IMG/VR virus record: IMGVR_UViG_3300006790_000023
Coordinates: 1 to 51,303 of that record
Origin: a virus
Direction: 5' to 3' (one strand)
Length of the DNA: 51,303 bases
Of this stretch, positions 24,590 to 32,446 are shown piece after piece; position 1 is the first letter of the stretch, and each line of letters opens with the position of its first letter. The position numbers and the translations under genes were made by a program. The notes under the pieces are model-generated. The model saw nothing but the letters and a program-made list of their open reading frames with translations, was not told the DNA's origin and searched no databases.

Positions 24590-24913
24590 TCAGGAAAAAC
24601 GATTGCTTATGGGAACCGCTATCAGTTCCATCCTGTTGTCTTTTGTTTTATTTGTATCACGGTGAACAATGTCATAACCTTCAATAGGTGTTTTGTGTCG
24701 CATGAGATACACAATGCGATGCGCTAAGTAGCGCTGGTTATCCACGCTCACCAAATAGAAGGAGTTAGAGCGGTTCAATCTCCCAGCCTGGTCCCCCCGC
24801 TTTTGCTTACCACGGGCAGTGTTATGGGCAAGGCCACTGGGGTACTGCTCCGATAGCGAGAAGAGCTCTTCCAGCCTCCAGAGGGGCGGCAGAGGGGTGT
24901 GACGAGATCCCAT
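24590..24913 (-). CDS. HNH homing endonuclease-like protein
   Basis: 107 residues from ATG 24913. An open frame continues to 25072, but that part reads as Cys/Phe-rich shadow sequence over a repeat-bearing control region, so the shorter start is preferred. The core LVSVDNQRYLAHRIVYLMRH followed by GYDIVHRDTNKTKDNRMEL is the HNH_3 pattern (A-H-R-x-V-Y, then V-x-H-x-D-x-N-x-x-D-N-R). The usual VDH is IVH here. The N-terminal helices may bind DNA. Confidence 0.65.
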   Translation of the reverse strand: MGSRHTPLPPLWRLEELFSLSEQYPSGLAHNTARGKQKRGDQAGRLNRSNSFYLVSVDNQRYLAHRIVYLMRHKTPIEGYDIVHRDTNKTKDNRMELIAVPISNRFS

Positions 24914-24944
24914 GGTGAAACGCGAATGAGAGAAGATTAGCAGT

Positions 24945-25137
24945 AAAACAGAGAATGTGACACAAAAACAGAGAATAGGTATTGATTTTCTTTTATATCC
25001 CCTAAATGACGCCGTTGTCACAAAGTGTACGTACTTTATTTCTCTTTGCTTTTTGCCGGAACTTTTCAACATTACACCATTAACCCAAAGTGTAATCTGC
25101 TAGCTCTAGGGTACGTACGGCACTTATTCTCTGTTTT
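24945..25137. repeat. 12-bp repeats, two direct and one inverted, upstream of the HNH pair
   Basis: AAAACAGAGAAT occurs at 24945-24956 and 24965-24976, exactly 20 bases apart, and its reverse complement at 25126-25137. A further inverted repeat lies between them at 25071-25096. They bracket the presumed promoter region of the HNH gene starting at 24913 and could be regulator binding sites or traces of the insertion. Confidence 0.5.
25071..25096. promoter_or_regulatory. Operator-like inverted repeat ATTACAC...GTGTAAT
   Basis: ATTACAC (25071-25077) and GTGTAAT (25090-25096) form a perfect 7-base dyad with a 12-base centre. The half-site spacing of about two helical turns suits a dimeric regulator. 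It is within the 172-base spacer upstream of the HNH genes and after the terminator of the glycosyltransferase unit. Confidence 0.4.
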
Positions 25138-25191
25138 TCTGCATCTCATTCTCAGAATCTCTGCACCCCTAGGCTCCACTTGGTAGCAAGA

Positions 25192-25220
25192 CAAACAAAA
25201 ACCCCCGCCGAAGCAGGGGT
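25192..25220 (-). terminator. Rho-independent terminator of the primase-speD-glycosyltransferase unit
   Basis: On the minus strand ACCCCTGC, loop TTCG, GCGGGGGT, followed by TTTTGTTTG. The stem has one mismatch and ends in a T-rich tract, 25 bases after the glycosyltransferase stop. Confidence 0.8.
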
Positions 25221-25244
25221 GACAATTGCCGAATTGGCCAAAGT

Positions 25245-26507
25245 TTAGGCAGTTACTAACTCTTTTTTCTTTTTCTTGTTTTTGGTTTTGGGTTTGACAA
25301 TGCGTGGAGCCTCCTCAGCCTTGGCTAGAACCTCCTGGAAGGTCTCATCAAACTGGTTGGCGATGGTCTCCCAATCGAAGCAAAGATCCGTGACACGGTC
25401 GTAGCAAGCCTGTGCGACTTGATCGAGCTTGTCGCGGTTTTCGTATAGGTCAGCAAGGATGGCAGCCAGATGGTTGTCATCAGGGCAGGGCATGATGCGA
25501 CCAAAATTGGTGTCAACATCAGCGTGAAGGGAGCGGATCAACTCACCTGTACCCTCAAAAATCTCTTTACAGGATGTGTGATCAGGCACCACCTGGGCCA
25601 CACGGCAAGCTGCATGCTCAAAATTAACAAGACCCCATCCCTCTCCCTTGCAAGTGTTAACGCCTACATCAGCTACGTTATAGATTGTATTGAGCATCTC
25701 AACTGGTACAGAAGGTGGATGTTCATGCGGAGTAGTCATAATGATCCGATTGTTAGGGTCCAGACCTTGCCGCATCATTTCACGAGCAAATAACGGCATG
25801 ACATCCCAGCCTTGATCTTTCATCCCCATGTGAAGGTAGAGTTTTGTATCTGGGCGGTTGATTGCAAATTTTGCAAAGGCACTAATTGTGATATCAATAC
25901 GTTTGCGGAATTGATTTCGATTTCCATTGAAAACAATAAAATCATTGGGGTCCAGCCCCAGCTCCTTACGGGCTTTTGCCTTATCAACAGGGTAGAACTG
26001 TTTAGGCGTCATGCCATGTGGAATAACAGTAATCGGAACCCTGGCACCAGAATTGATTGTTTCTTGCGCACCAAATTCGGTGTAGCAGATTGCCGCGTCC
26101 CAATCGTTAAGCGTATCAACTAGAACGCCATACCATTCATAGGAATCCATCGGATAGTATCCGACAAATTTGAATTTGAGTTGGTCACGCAAATCGGCAA
26201 TACGCCGCCATTGTTCATTAATAATCCAGCTGTCGTTAATAGTAAAAACTACATCAGGTTGGATGCGCTCAACAATTTCACGGATACGATCTTCTCCAAA
26301 GGGGGCTTGCTGGAACCGATTGGAGGCAGGATACATGAAATATTCTTCCTGCAATGGCGTGTAATCTCCATGCCAATTGCATCCCAACACATGAATTTCA
26401 TACCTATCTTTTAACTTGCTTAAAACATTCTCGGTCACACGAGCAAAACCAGTGGTGGCAACAATATCGCCAATCCACAAAAGCTTAGGTTTGTTGTCAG
26501 TCATCAT
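25245..26507 (-). CDS. GT4-family glycosyltransferase (group 1)
   Basis: 420 residues from ATG 26507 (a TTG at 26525 is an alternative). GT-B fold features: N-terminal KLLWIGDIVATTGFARV with the Gly-rich donor/acceptor loop, a second domain beginning IVFNGNRNQFRKRIDITISA, and the C-terminal nucleotide-sugar site GVNTCKGEGWGLVNFEHAAC with the conserved E-x7-E-like arrangement. It ends in a Lys-rich tail. It would move a sugar onto an unknown acceptor, possibly phage DNA, a virion protein or host glycan. It is the last gene of a unit with speD and the primase-helicase, ended by a terminator. Confidence 0.8.
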   Translation of the reverse strand: MMTDNKPKLLWIGDIVATTGFARVTENVLSKLKDRYEIHVLGCNWHGDYTPLQEEYFMYPASNRFQQAPFGEDRIREIVERIQPDVVFTINDSWIINEQWRRIADLRDQLKFKFVGYYPMDSYEWYGVLVDTLNDWDAAICYTEFGAQETINSGARVPITVIPHGMTPKQFYPVDKAKARKELGLDPNDFIVFNGNRNQFRKRIDITISAFAKFAINRPDTKLYLHMGMKDQGWDVMPLFAREMMRQGLDPNNRIIMTTPHEHPPSVPVEMLNTIYNVADVGVNTCKGEGWGLVNFEHAACRVAQVVPDHTSCKEIFEGTGELIRSLHADVDTNFGRIMPCPDDNHLAAILADLYENRDKLDQVAQACYDRVTDLCFDWETIANQFDETFQEVLAKAEEAPRIVKPKTKNKKKKKELVTA

Positions 26508-26527
26508 TAATTCATTGACTGACAATA

Positions 26528-26887
26528 CTATACATATTCAACAGCAGTTATTGAACGAACTAACTCTTTTTCTTCTGTAGTTTTTGCTTTAAGTTTAAAT
26601 TTTAAAAATTCCGCCGCCTTATGTGAGTTTGTTGTATTTCCACATGTATAGAGGTCAACAGCTGCGTAGCCAATTTCTGGCCAGGTGTGAATTGAGCAGT
26701 GCGACTCGGCAAGCAGAGCCAGTAAAGTCACACCCTGCGGCTTAAATTTTTCACCAATAATCCGCAAGATGCGTGCATTAGACATTTGCAGCGCCACCTG
26801 CATCAGCTCCTCTAGAGCATTGTAATCATCTAGTAATTGCTTATCGCAATCGTAGAGATCAAGAATAAGGTGACGCCCGTTACTCAA
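26528..26887 (-). CDS. speD: S-adenosylmethionine decarboxylase (prokaryotic type)
   Basis: 119 residues from TTG 26887, whose TTGA overlaps the primase-helicase stop. It makes decarboxylated S-adenosylmethionine for spermidine synthesis. LLALLAESHCSIHTWPE around residues 55-71 contains the self-cleavage site E61-S62 that yields the pyruvoyl cofactor, and the conserved His and Cys follow; YAAVDLYTCG carries the second active-site Cys. Length matches bacterial SpeD proenzymes. speD is a known auxiliary metabolic gene in marine cyanophages. Translational coupling to the replication gene implies early expression. Confidence 0.9.
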   Translation of the reverse strand: MSNGRHLILDLYDCDKQLLDDYNALEELMQVALQMSNARILRIIGEKFKPQGVTLLALLAESHCSIHTWPEIGYAAVDLYTCGNTTNSHKAAEFLKFKLKAKTTEEKELVRSITAVEYV

Positions 26888-29517
26888 TTTACTTTTTCAA
26901 GTTCTTCTATTCTTGCATCATTTTTCTTAAATAGTGTTTCACCGTAAAACTCTTTCCATTTTTCTTTGTCCATCCCAACTTCCACAATTGACGGATAGTC
27001 CGCATATTTTGTTTTGTTTGAATCACGGACAGCAATGTTGATAACACGAATGCCACGCGCTTGTTTCATTTTGTAAACGTTCAGTCCAAGCTGGTGAACG
27101 CATACGTCCATTACCAAGGACTCGAATCGACTACGACCCAAGATATTACTGTTGCTGCCACGAGAAAATTCGCAGTAGCTTGCATATAACCATTCATCCC
27201 AATGGGAGTAAATATAGGTTGTGCCTGCGCTTGTCTTAGCCAAACCAATAGCACTGGAAATACCAGGATCAAAGACAACACAATGACTCATCCAGTCCAT
27301 GATTTGGTTGGACTTAAGGATTTGTTCTTGGTGGTGACGAGCAAAAAACTCAACTTTTTTATTGGTCTCCATCAGATATTCCCGCATCTCGGCCTCAGAC
27401 ATTTCAAGAACCCAGTTCACAAGACCTGGAAGCATGGAGGCAAATTCACCAAATGGTTTGCCCTTATCATCCATATCAATAAGTGTTTTTTGTTCTGCAG
27501 AAGAGCCAGTGAACGGGCGATCAAAAGGAATTGTCAAACGACGGCGTGCCAAACCAGAGGTAGGGTCTGTTGTTTGAATTGGTTCATTAGCAGTAATCAT
27601 GACAAGACCATTGAACTTAAATGGCTTTTGACTGCCAGACTGGAACTTTCGTTCGTTACGAATTAAGTCCCGACCGGTGATTGCTTTAAGAACAGAGACA
27701 GAGCCGCCATAACGCTCCACATCATTAAAGAGCAGCAACTTTTTCTTATATAGATTTGAAGTTTCAAAACGATTTTTTTCTAGATGCTCCAAAGAAGAGA
27801 TCATTGCATTGTCGTCCCCAACCAAAGCATGAGCAAGATTGGAGTAGGTGGACTTACCCGATTTACCTGGGCCGACAATTTCAACAAACTTTTGAACTTC
27901 TGAATGTCCCAAGAGAACAGCACGCAACCATGCACGAAGAACCTGAGTACGTCCCCAGTGCTGGTCTTGTGTTGATTTCAACCACTTAATGATTGGTTCA
28001 CATTCTGCATAAGGATCGTAGTCATAGGGCAACTGTTGAGTCATATAGAGTTCTTTTTTGAACTCAGTCAACTCCTTTGTTTCAACGTGGAGAATTCCAT
28101 TGGTAAAGAGAAGTAAGTCATTGCCTTCATACCACTCATCAAAGATGGTGCAAATTTTGAGCTGTTCAAGAACATCATTGATCATCTTCATCCCATAGCC
28201 ATTGGGCAAGATTTCATCTTTGATTTGCTCTAATTTGTTTTTAAGATCACCTTTGATTTCCGTGTCTGACAATTGAGACCATAGCCCCTTGCTTTTATAT
28301 TCGTAAATAAAGAAGGTGTTATGCGCCTGGCTGAAATGCAAATTATCTCTATATTGCTGCAATACAACATCAGCAATCACATCATAAGAAGGATTGGAAG
28401 GCTTATCTTTTTTGGTTTTTGTTTTTGACTGGGGCTTGACATCAGATGCTTGCCATTCAACTTTTTCAATAACAGGTGAAGTCTTTGGTTTTATGTTCAA
28501 ATCAGCTTCTAATTCTTCTAGAAGTTTTGACACGTGATCAAGAGTTTCATCGGGGACATTTAACGCTTTATATTCCTGTTGCTCTAATGGAGGTTTCCAT
28601 CCATGCTCCTGCGCGATGTGCAATAAGGTGCCCAAGCCACGGCCACCATCTTTACTAAAGGACATCCATCGTTTATGGCACTCTCCATCTTTGTATTTAT
28701 CAGACTGACGCGACCATTTATCCCATTCATCCAACAAAGAATCGTCTAGTTGATGTAGAACTTGACCAACGGTAATCCATGTGTCGTAGTCATCTGCGGC
28801 ATCAGGACCCATTCCCCACATGCCATCGACCGCAAGTTTCATGTCGCGGTCAAGATCAATAACGGTATTGATGGCAAACCCTGGGCCGATGCGACGACTT
28901 ACTTCTTTGGCTGGCTTACCTTGCTTAACGTTTTTATTAATAATCAAATTCAAAAGCCAGTCTGGGAAGTCGGGAATTTCATCTACCCATTCAAATCCCA
29001 TGCTTTCAGCAGTGTAATAGCCTTCTGTTTCAGGGTGCAAACCCATCAACACACCCTGGTGCTTACACCAAAGAATTTCTAGTTTTTCTAAGTTGCCCTC
29101 GGCTTGCCAGGCATATTTATTGCGAACAAAATGCTTTTGCTTTTCACGAGGAACCTTATATAGCCTGCGCTCTCGTCCGACCTTACCACTACAAATAGTC
29201 AGTGTTGGTGGGAGTGCTTCATTAAGTACATCTGTATTTGATAGCTCTGCGATGAGTTTATAAACGGTTGGGCCATCGATATCAACCCAAACAAAACCGA
29301 AGGGATGATTAAAGACAGGCCCAGACAACAGTCCAACCGCCTTGCATTTTCCAAGGATAATTTGTTCTTCAATATCTTTTACGGTGAAGGGTTTGTTCTG
29401 CCAACCAGCAGTATAGGGATCCTTGTTGGCACCCAACGGGGTGAGCGGCCAATCAATAGGGATGTAATCGAGCCTAATTTCTCCAGGCTTCAGAGCTTGC
29501 TGGTTCTTACTGGTCAT
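26884..29517 (-). CDS. Primase-polymerase / SF3 helicase replication protein
   Basis: 877 residues. N-terminal ~200 residues are prim-pol-like: FGFVWVDIDG has the DxD metal site (D79, D81) and a later LEILWCKHQGVLMG segment. Residues ~230-300 hold a PriCT-like helical linker. The C-terminal half is a D5/SF3 helicase: Walker A GPGKSGKST near 550, Walker B LLLFNDVE near 596, motif C MITANE near 640 and a nearby arginine finger (LARRRLTIPFDRPF). It would synthesise primers and unwind the fork. It overlaps speD by four bases and a small upstream gene by 11. Confidence 0.88.
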   Translation of the reverse strand: MTSKNQQALKPGEIRLDYIPIDWPLTPLGANKDPYTAGWQNKPFTVKDIEEQIILGKCKAVGLLSGPVFNHPFGFVWVDIDGPTVYKLIAELSNTDVLNEALPPTLTICSGKVGRERRLYKVPREKQKHFVRNKYAWQAEGNLEKLEILWCKHQGVLMGLHPETEGYYTAESMGFEWVDEIPDFPDWLLNLIINKNVKQGKPAKEVSRRIGPGFAINTVIDLDRDMKLAVDGMWGMGPDAADDYDTWITVGQVLHQLDDSLLDEWDKWSRQSDKYKDGECHKRWMSFSKDGGRGLGTLLHIAQEHGWKPPLEQQEYKALNVPDETLDHVSKLLEELEADLNIKPKTSPVIEKVEWQASDVKPQSKTKTKKDKPSNPSYDVIADVVLQQYRDNLHFSQAHNTFFIYEYKSKGLWSQLSDTEIKGDLKNKLEQIKDEILPNGYGMKMINDVLEQLKICTIFDEWYEGNDLLLFTNGILHVETKELTEFKKELYMTQQLPYDYDPYAECEPIIKWLKSTQDQHWGRTQVLRAWLRAVLLGHSEVQKFVEIVGPGKSGKSTYSNLAHALVGDDNAMISSLEHLEKNRFETSNLYKKKLLLFNDVERYGGSVSVLKAITGRDLIRNERKFQSGSQKPFKFNGLVMITANEPIQTTDPTSGLARRRLTIPFDRPFTGSSAEQKTLIDMDDKGKPFGEFASMLPGLVNWVLEMSEAEMREYLMETNKKVEFFARHHQEQILKSNQIMDWMSHCVVFDPGISSAIGLAKTSAGTTYIYSHWDEWLYASYCEFSRGSNSNILGRSRFESLVMDVCVHQLGLNVYKMKQARGIRVINIAVRDSNKTKYADYPSIVEVGMDKEKWKEFYGETLFKKNDARIEELEKVN

Positions 29518-29698
29518 GAATCCCTTCCTGTTTTACTAACACTTTAAAGTCTCTGTGAGAGAAAAAGTCCTCTTTTAAAATTAGAAAAGCATGAAGATGC
29601 ATGGTGGTGGGCAGGCAAAAACAATCCCCATCAGCCGCATTTGACATGAGGCTTTGGAGAGTCTGCATCCACTCACCCACAGAAACGTGGATGTCCAT
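29507..29698 (-). CDS. Small hypothetical protein before the primase-helicase
   Basis: 63 residues from ATG 29698. The stop lies 11 bases inside the primase-helicase start, which suggests coupling. The sequence begins MDIHVSVGEWMQTLQSLM, helical, then has a Cys/His-rich middle (GDCFCLPTTMHLHAF). No known domain. The tight overlap and codon look support a real early gene. Confidence 0.5.
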   Translation of the reverse strand: MDIHVSVGEWMQTLQSLMSNAADGDCFCLPTTMHLHAFLILKEDFFSHRDFKVLVKQEGIHDQ

Positions 29699-29769
29699 GG
29701 AGGTGATTTGAGTGTCTCTTTATCCTACGGTGACCAATCCAGAGAGAGTCCCAAGATATTGTTAAATCA

Positions 29770-29925
29770 CTAAGACTTATTAGACTCAAGTTTTTTATAT
29801 TTGTTTCGTTTATCTATTGAATTGAAGTCATCCATAATTCTGTTATAGATTGCGACAGCGTCTTCTTTTGTTACAACAGCTTGCTCACAGGCAATTGTCC
29901 ATGCTAAACGCTTACGGCATTCCAT
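29770..29925 (-). CDS. Small hypothetical protein, too short for routine gene calls
   Basis: 51 residues from ATG 29925 to TAG 29770-29772. It overlaps the end of the upstream 93-residue gene by 14 bases. The product is helical and charged (RKRLAWTIACEQAVVTKEDA, then YNRIMDDFNSIDK) and Lys-rich at the end. Overlap and direction fit an operon with the neighbouring membrane-anchored protein. Function unknown. Confidence 0.5.
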   Translation of the reverse strand: MECRKRLAWTIACEQAVVTKEDAVAIYNRIMDDFNSIDKRNKYKKLESNKS

Positions 29926-30193
29926 CGGACTTTGGGGGTTGCGGTTCATCAGTATACCAAGGCGCTTTTAATTCGATTGCTCCACCCAGTTTTGCTGACT
30001 CCCCAGGCTGGAGCACTGGGTCAATGGGATGTTCAATGTAGATTGGCTTGTTTTGTTTCTCTAGTTCTAACTCAGACTCGACTCGATTTTGCAATTCAAT
30101 CATATCAAGCCTGGCTTTTAATTTTGATTCAAACCATAGTCTTTTTAACCAGTCAATAAAATATTTTACAAGAGAAGAAAAAAAGCTAGACAT
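29912..30193 (-). CDS. Small membrane-proximal helical protein
   Basis: 93 residues from ATG 30193; longer readings from 30358 run through the divergent promoter region. It begins MSSFFSSLVKYFIDWLKRLW, an amphipathic or membrane-surface helix, then a charged helix (MIELQNRVESELELEKQ) and a Pro-rich end. It is divergent from the proline-rich gene at 30231, with 37 bases between starts. A membrane-associated early protein is possible. Confidence 0.5.
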   Translation of the reverse strand: MSSFFSSLVKYFIDWLKRLWFESKLKARLDMIELQNRVESELELEKQNKPIYIEHPIDPVLQPGESAKLGGAIELKAPWYTDEPQPPKSDGMP

Positions 30194-30230
30194 ACGCCGT
30201 TTAAAATAAATAAAGATTCTTTTATTGTAG

Positions 30231-30698
30231 ATGCTTATTCGAGGACCGGGTTTTGCCGAACCCCAAGGCACACTACTTGACAAATATGGCGAATTGATTG
30301 AAAGATTAAGGGAAAGCAAAGGAACACAAAGAAGGGATTTAGTACGCAGCGTACCCAAAAAAGATCGTAGAGAAGTTCGACAGGCAGCTCGTTCAAATCG
30401 AGCAGAAACACGTCAAGAAAGGCGTCAAGAAAGGCGTCCCGCCCCTGAGCCTCCAGCACGGCGAGAACCACCCACTCCTCCAGCACGGCGAGAACCACCC
30501 ACTCCTCCAGCACGGCGAGAACCACCCACTCCTCCAAAACGTCCTACTTTTCCAGTAGGCTACCCGACAGGGCCATCAATGCCTGGCTATCCAACAGCAC
30601 CACCAAGGCCTGGCTATCCAACAATGTCCGGTTATCCAACAGCACCTACACGCCCTAGCTACCCAACAAACCCTGGTGCCCAACAACCTGTTTTTTAA
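30231..30698 (+). CDS. Proline/arginine-rich repeat protein
   Basis: 155 residues from ATG 30231. The first ~75 residues are helical and very basic (KKDRREVRQAARSNRAETR). Residues ~74-101 consist of three identical nine-residue units P-P-A-R-R-E-P-P-T. The C-terminus has repeated G-Y-P-T motifs (PGYPTAPPRPGYPT). Such disordered Pro-rich proteins occur as linkers or minor virion proteins. The stop codon directly abuts the stop of the convergent exonuclease gene. Confidence 0.6.
   Translation: MLIRGPGFAEPQGTLLDKYGELIERLRESKGTQRRDLVRSVPKKDRREVRQAARSNRAETRQERRQERRPAPEPPARREPPTPPARREPPTPPARREPPTPPKRPTFPVGYPTGPSMPGYPTAPPRPGYPTMSGYPTAPTRPSYPTNPGAQQPVF
30450..30530 (+). repeat. Three perfect 27-bp tandem repeats
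   Basis: The 27-base unit starting CCTCCAGCACGG occurs at 30450-30476, 30477-30503 and 30504-30530 with no differences, followed by a diverged fourth start. It keeps the reading frame of the Pro-rich gene. Perfect identity points to recent slippage or recombination. A shorter GTCAAGAAAGGC duplication lies just upstream. Confidence 0.9.
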
Positions 30699-31553
30699 TC
30701 AGATAAGATCAGGATCGTAAACATTACAGTTTTCGATTTGGTTGTAATATTCCTCTACAATTTTGCACCAATCTTCCCGGAGAGAATCCAAAAATCTCCG
30801 GGAGATTTTAAAAATTTGCGTACGCACAGGAGTCGATACAAGTATAGCTGCTTGTTGCACAGTCATTCCTAGTGTCTGTTCAATAGCAATGTCATAAGCA
30901 GCTAATTGCTTACAGGTTTTTTTAAATTTCATGTGACCACCAAGCAGATCCCTCCATTCTTGGGATCCTTTTTCTAAATCTTTTGGCCACTTTCGACTGT
31001 AAGGTTTGACGCTGGTCTTTAAGTCAGCAAGAGTAAGTTTATTGTTAACCACAGCGATGATGTCAGGAGCACCAGCCCAGGCACGTCCTTCTTTGTCGCA
31101 ACCCCATACACGAGCAACGTCATCAGCACCGATAGTAAAGTTAAACTTATCAAGAACCGGCGACTCCGCCCAAAGTACCTCCTGGAACTGGTCCAGTATT
31201 GATGGCATACCCGACCAAAAATCGGAATATTCTTCAGGAATTTGCGGATTTTTATTCCCTTTGAGGTAGCACTCCATGCCATAGTGAATTGCAGTTCCGC
31301 GTTCAGCGGCAGCCTCCTTAACACCCGGATTGTTTTTCGACCACATTTCAAGCTTCCGTTTGTTTGCTTCGGAAGCTGTCTCGCTAATAATAGTAGTTAC
31401 GGACGGTGCAGGTCCAGTCGGTAACGGAGTTGTATAGTGACGTTTTCCGTTAAGCGTAATTCTGGCTGCGGTCCGGTTAAGGCTCCGCATCTTATCTGGT
31501 TGCTCATCCTTAGCTTTAATCCAAGGATCTGCTGTATTTAGTTTAGCAACCAT
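30699..31553 (-). CDS. PD-(D/E)XK exonuclease (RecB/Cas4-like)
   Basis: 284 residues. Motif order fits a RecB-type nuclease: AAAERGTAIHYGME near residue 85 (conserved RGT-x-x-H), AGAPDIIAVVNNKLTLADLKTS near 165-185 (Asp, then D-L-K as the D/E-x-K pair), and a helix with QLAAYDIAI near 215 (Q-x-x-x-Y). Phages use such enzymes in recombination, end processing or host DNA degradation. It faces the Pro-rich gene tail to tail and is divergent from the YkgJ-like gene, with a 46-base spacer. Confidence 0.75.
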   Translation of the reverse strand: MVAKLNTADPWIKAKDEQPDKMRSLNRTAARITLNGKRHYTTPLPTGPAPSVTTIISETASEANKRKLEMWSKNNPGVKEAAAERGTAIHYGMECYLKGNKNPQIPEEYSDFWSGMPSILDQFQEVLWAESPVLDKFNFTIGADDVARVWGCDKEGRAWAGAPDIIAVVNNKLTLADLKTSVKPYSRKWPKDLEKGSQEWRDLLGGHMKFKKTCKQLAAYDIAIEQTLGMTVQQAAILVSTPVRTQIFKISRRFLDSLREDWCKIVEEYYNQIENCNVYDPDLI

Positions 31554-31599
31554 TGACGGTTTTGTATATTGCGTATAGTTTAACAGCTAAAATCAGCGA

Positions 31600-31956
31600 A
31601 TGAAAAATAGTGATTTACCGGACTTTCCTTGCACTGGTTGCAGCCAATGTTGCAAACACATTGGTAAAGTACTCAACAGTAATTTCGATCCCAGCACACC
31701 AATTGGAGCATTGGTCAAAGAATTTCCATATAAACCAAACGAGAATGGCGATTGTGAAATGTTGGTTGACGGCAAGTGTTCTGTCTACGAAAACAGACCC
31801 ATGTTGTGCAATATTAAAAAAATGACTGAGGTTTTTTACAGCGACGACCCCATAGGTCATTACATTGATTGTGCCTATGTTTGCAATGCGTTAATTAAAT
31901 ACGCAGGACTTGCCCCTGGATATATGATTAACATTGAAGAATTAGAAAAATTGTAG
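31600..31956 (+). CDS. YkgJ-type cysteine-cluster protein
   Basis: 118 residues from ATG 31600. FPCTGCSQCCKHIG gives CxxCxxCC, followed by DGKCSVYENRPMLCNI and a late pair C-x4-C (IDCAYVCNAL). The C-x-x-C-x-x-C-C...C...R-P-x-x-C layout defines the YkgJ/FliB-like family, thought to bind zinc or an iron-sulfur cluster; its biochemical role is unclear. It is the first gene of a compact plus-strand run leading to a tiny membrane peptide and Hli, four bases before the next start. Confidence 0.75.
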   Translation: MKNSDLPDFPCTGCSQCCKHIGKVLNSNFDPSTPIGALVKEFPYKPNENGDCEMLVDGKCSVYENRPMLCNIKKMTEVFYSDDPIGHYIDCAYVCNALIKYAGLAPGYMINIEELEKL

Positions 31957-31960
31957 CATC

Positions 31961-32056
31961 ATGGACAATTTTGAATATGCAATTGCCTCAATCCTTGGCG
32001 CTATGCTAGTAGTAGTTTCCCTAGACCTTTACATTTTTATTCACACTTTTAAATGA
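31961..32056 (+). CDS. 31-residue single-pass membrane peptide
   Basis: ATG 31961 to TGA 32054-32056, overlapping the hli start by four bases (ATGA). Nearly the whole peptide (YAIASILGAMLVVVSLDLYI) is one membrane helix with short polar ends. Size and layout recall small photosystem or cytochrome b6f subunits, but I cannot match it to a known one. Coupling to hli suggests a thylakoid-related role. Confidence 0.55.
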   Translation: MDNFEYAIASILGAMLVVVSLDLYIFIHTFK

Positions 32057-32295
32057 ACAAGTTTGTGTTGACGATTCAGGGTTACGCCAGCTGTTTTGGT
32101 TGGATTTTTTCTGAAATCTGGAAAGCAATTTTGGAAAAATCCCCAGATTTAAAATTTTGGAAACCTCCAACTCACCCCGACGACTTCCTTTGGTATGCCG
32201 AGAGGGTTAATGGTAGGTTGGCAATGCTTGTACTCACCTTTATCCTTGCTTCGAAGTACATTAATTTAATTTATTCTGCTCATCATGTCCACTAA
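32053..32295 (+). CDS. hli: High-light-inducible protein (Hli/HLIP)
   Basis: 80 residues from ATG 32053. AERVNGRLAMLVLTFILASKYI contains the chlorophyll-binding E-x-x-N-G-R-x-A-M signature and a single transmembrane helix, as in Hli proteins that protect photosystems and bind chlorophyll and carotenoid. The ~50-residue N-terminal extension is aromatic, with PTHPDDFLWYAE before the helix. The second half of the consensus helix lacks the usual Gly and Glu. hli is a common cyanophage auxiliary gene. It overlaps genes on both sides, so it is part of one transcript. Confidence 0.88.
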   Translation: MNKFVLTIQGYASCFGWIFSEIWKAILEKSPDLKFWKPPTHPDDFLWYAERVNGRLAMLVLTFILASKYINLIYSAHHVH

Positions 32296-32446
32296 TTTAA
32301 CGAGGTTTTATTACGATATCGACGAAGATTGCCGCACTGGTTGCCTGAACGGCAAAGCTTTTGACGATATTGAAACAATAGAAGCTGATGCTTTTGAGGA
32401 AGAGTTAAAATCCAAAGACATTGAGTATTTGCGAATTGATTTGTAA
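32285..32446 (+). CDS. Small acidic hypothetical protein between hli and the sugar genes
   Basis: 53 residues from ATG 32285, overlapping hli by 11 bases, with TAATG overlap with the next glycosyltransferase. The product is acidic (DDIETIEADAFEEELKSKDI) with two Cys (DCRTGCLNG). The two overlaps make translation likely. Function unknown. Confidence 0.55.
   Translation: MSTNLTRFYYDIDEDCRTGCLNGKAFDDIETIEADAFEEELKSKDIEYLRIDL

Noticed and set aside
24914-25072. N-terminal extension of the second HNH protein
   Set aside because: It covers a repeat-bearing control region and has a Cys/Phe/Ser composition unlike the rest of the protein.
30450-30530. Possible CRISPR-like array
   Set aside because: The repeats are contiguous, lack spacers, and keep the reading frame of a Pro-rich protein.
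31961-32056. Known small photosystem or cytochrome subunit (PsaM, PetL, PetN, PsbM types)
   Set aside because: The size and single helix fit, but the sequence does not match any of those families that I can recall.
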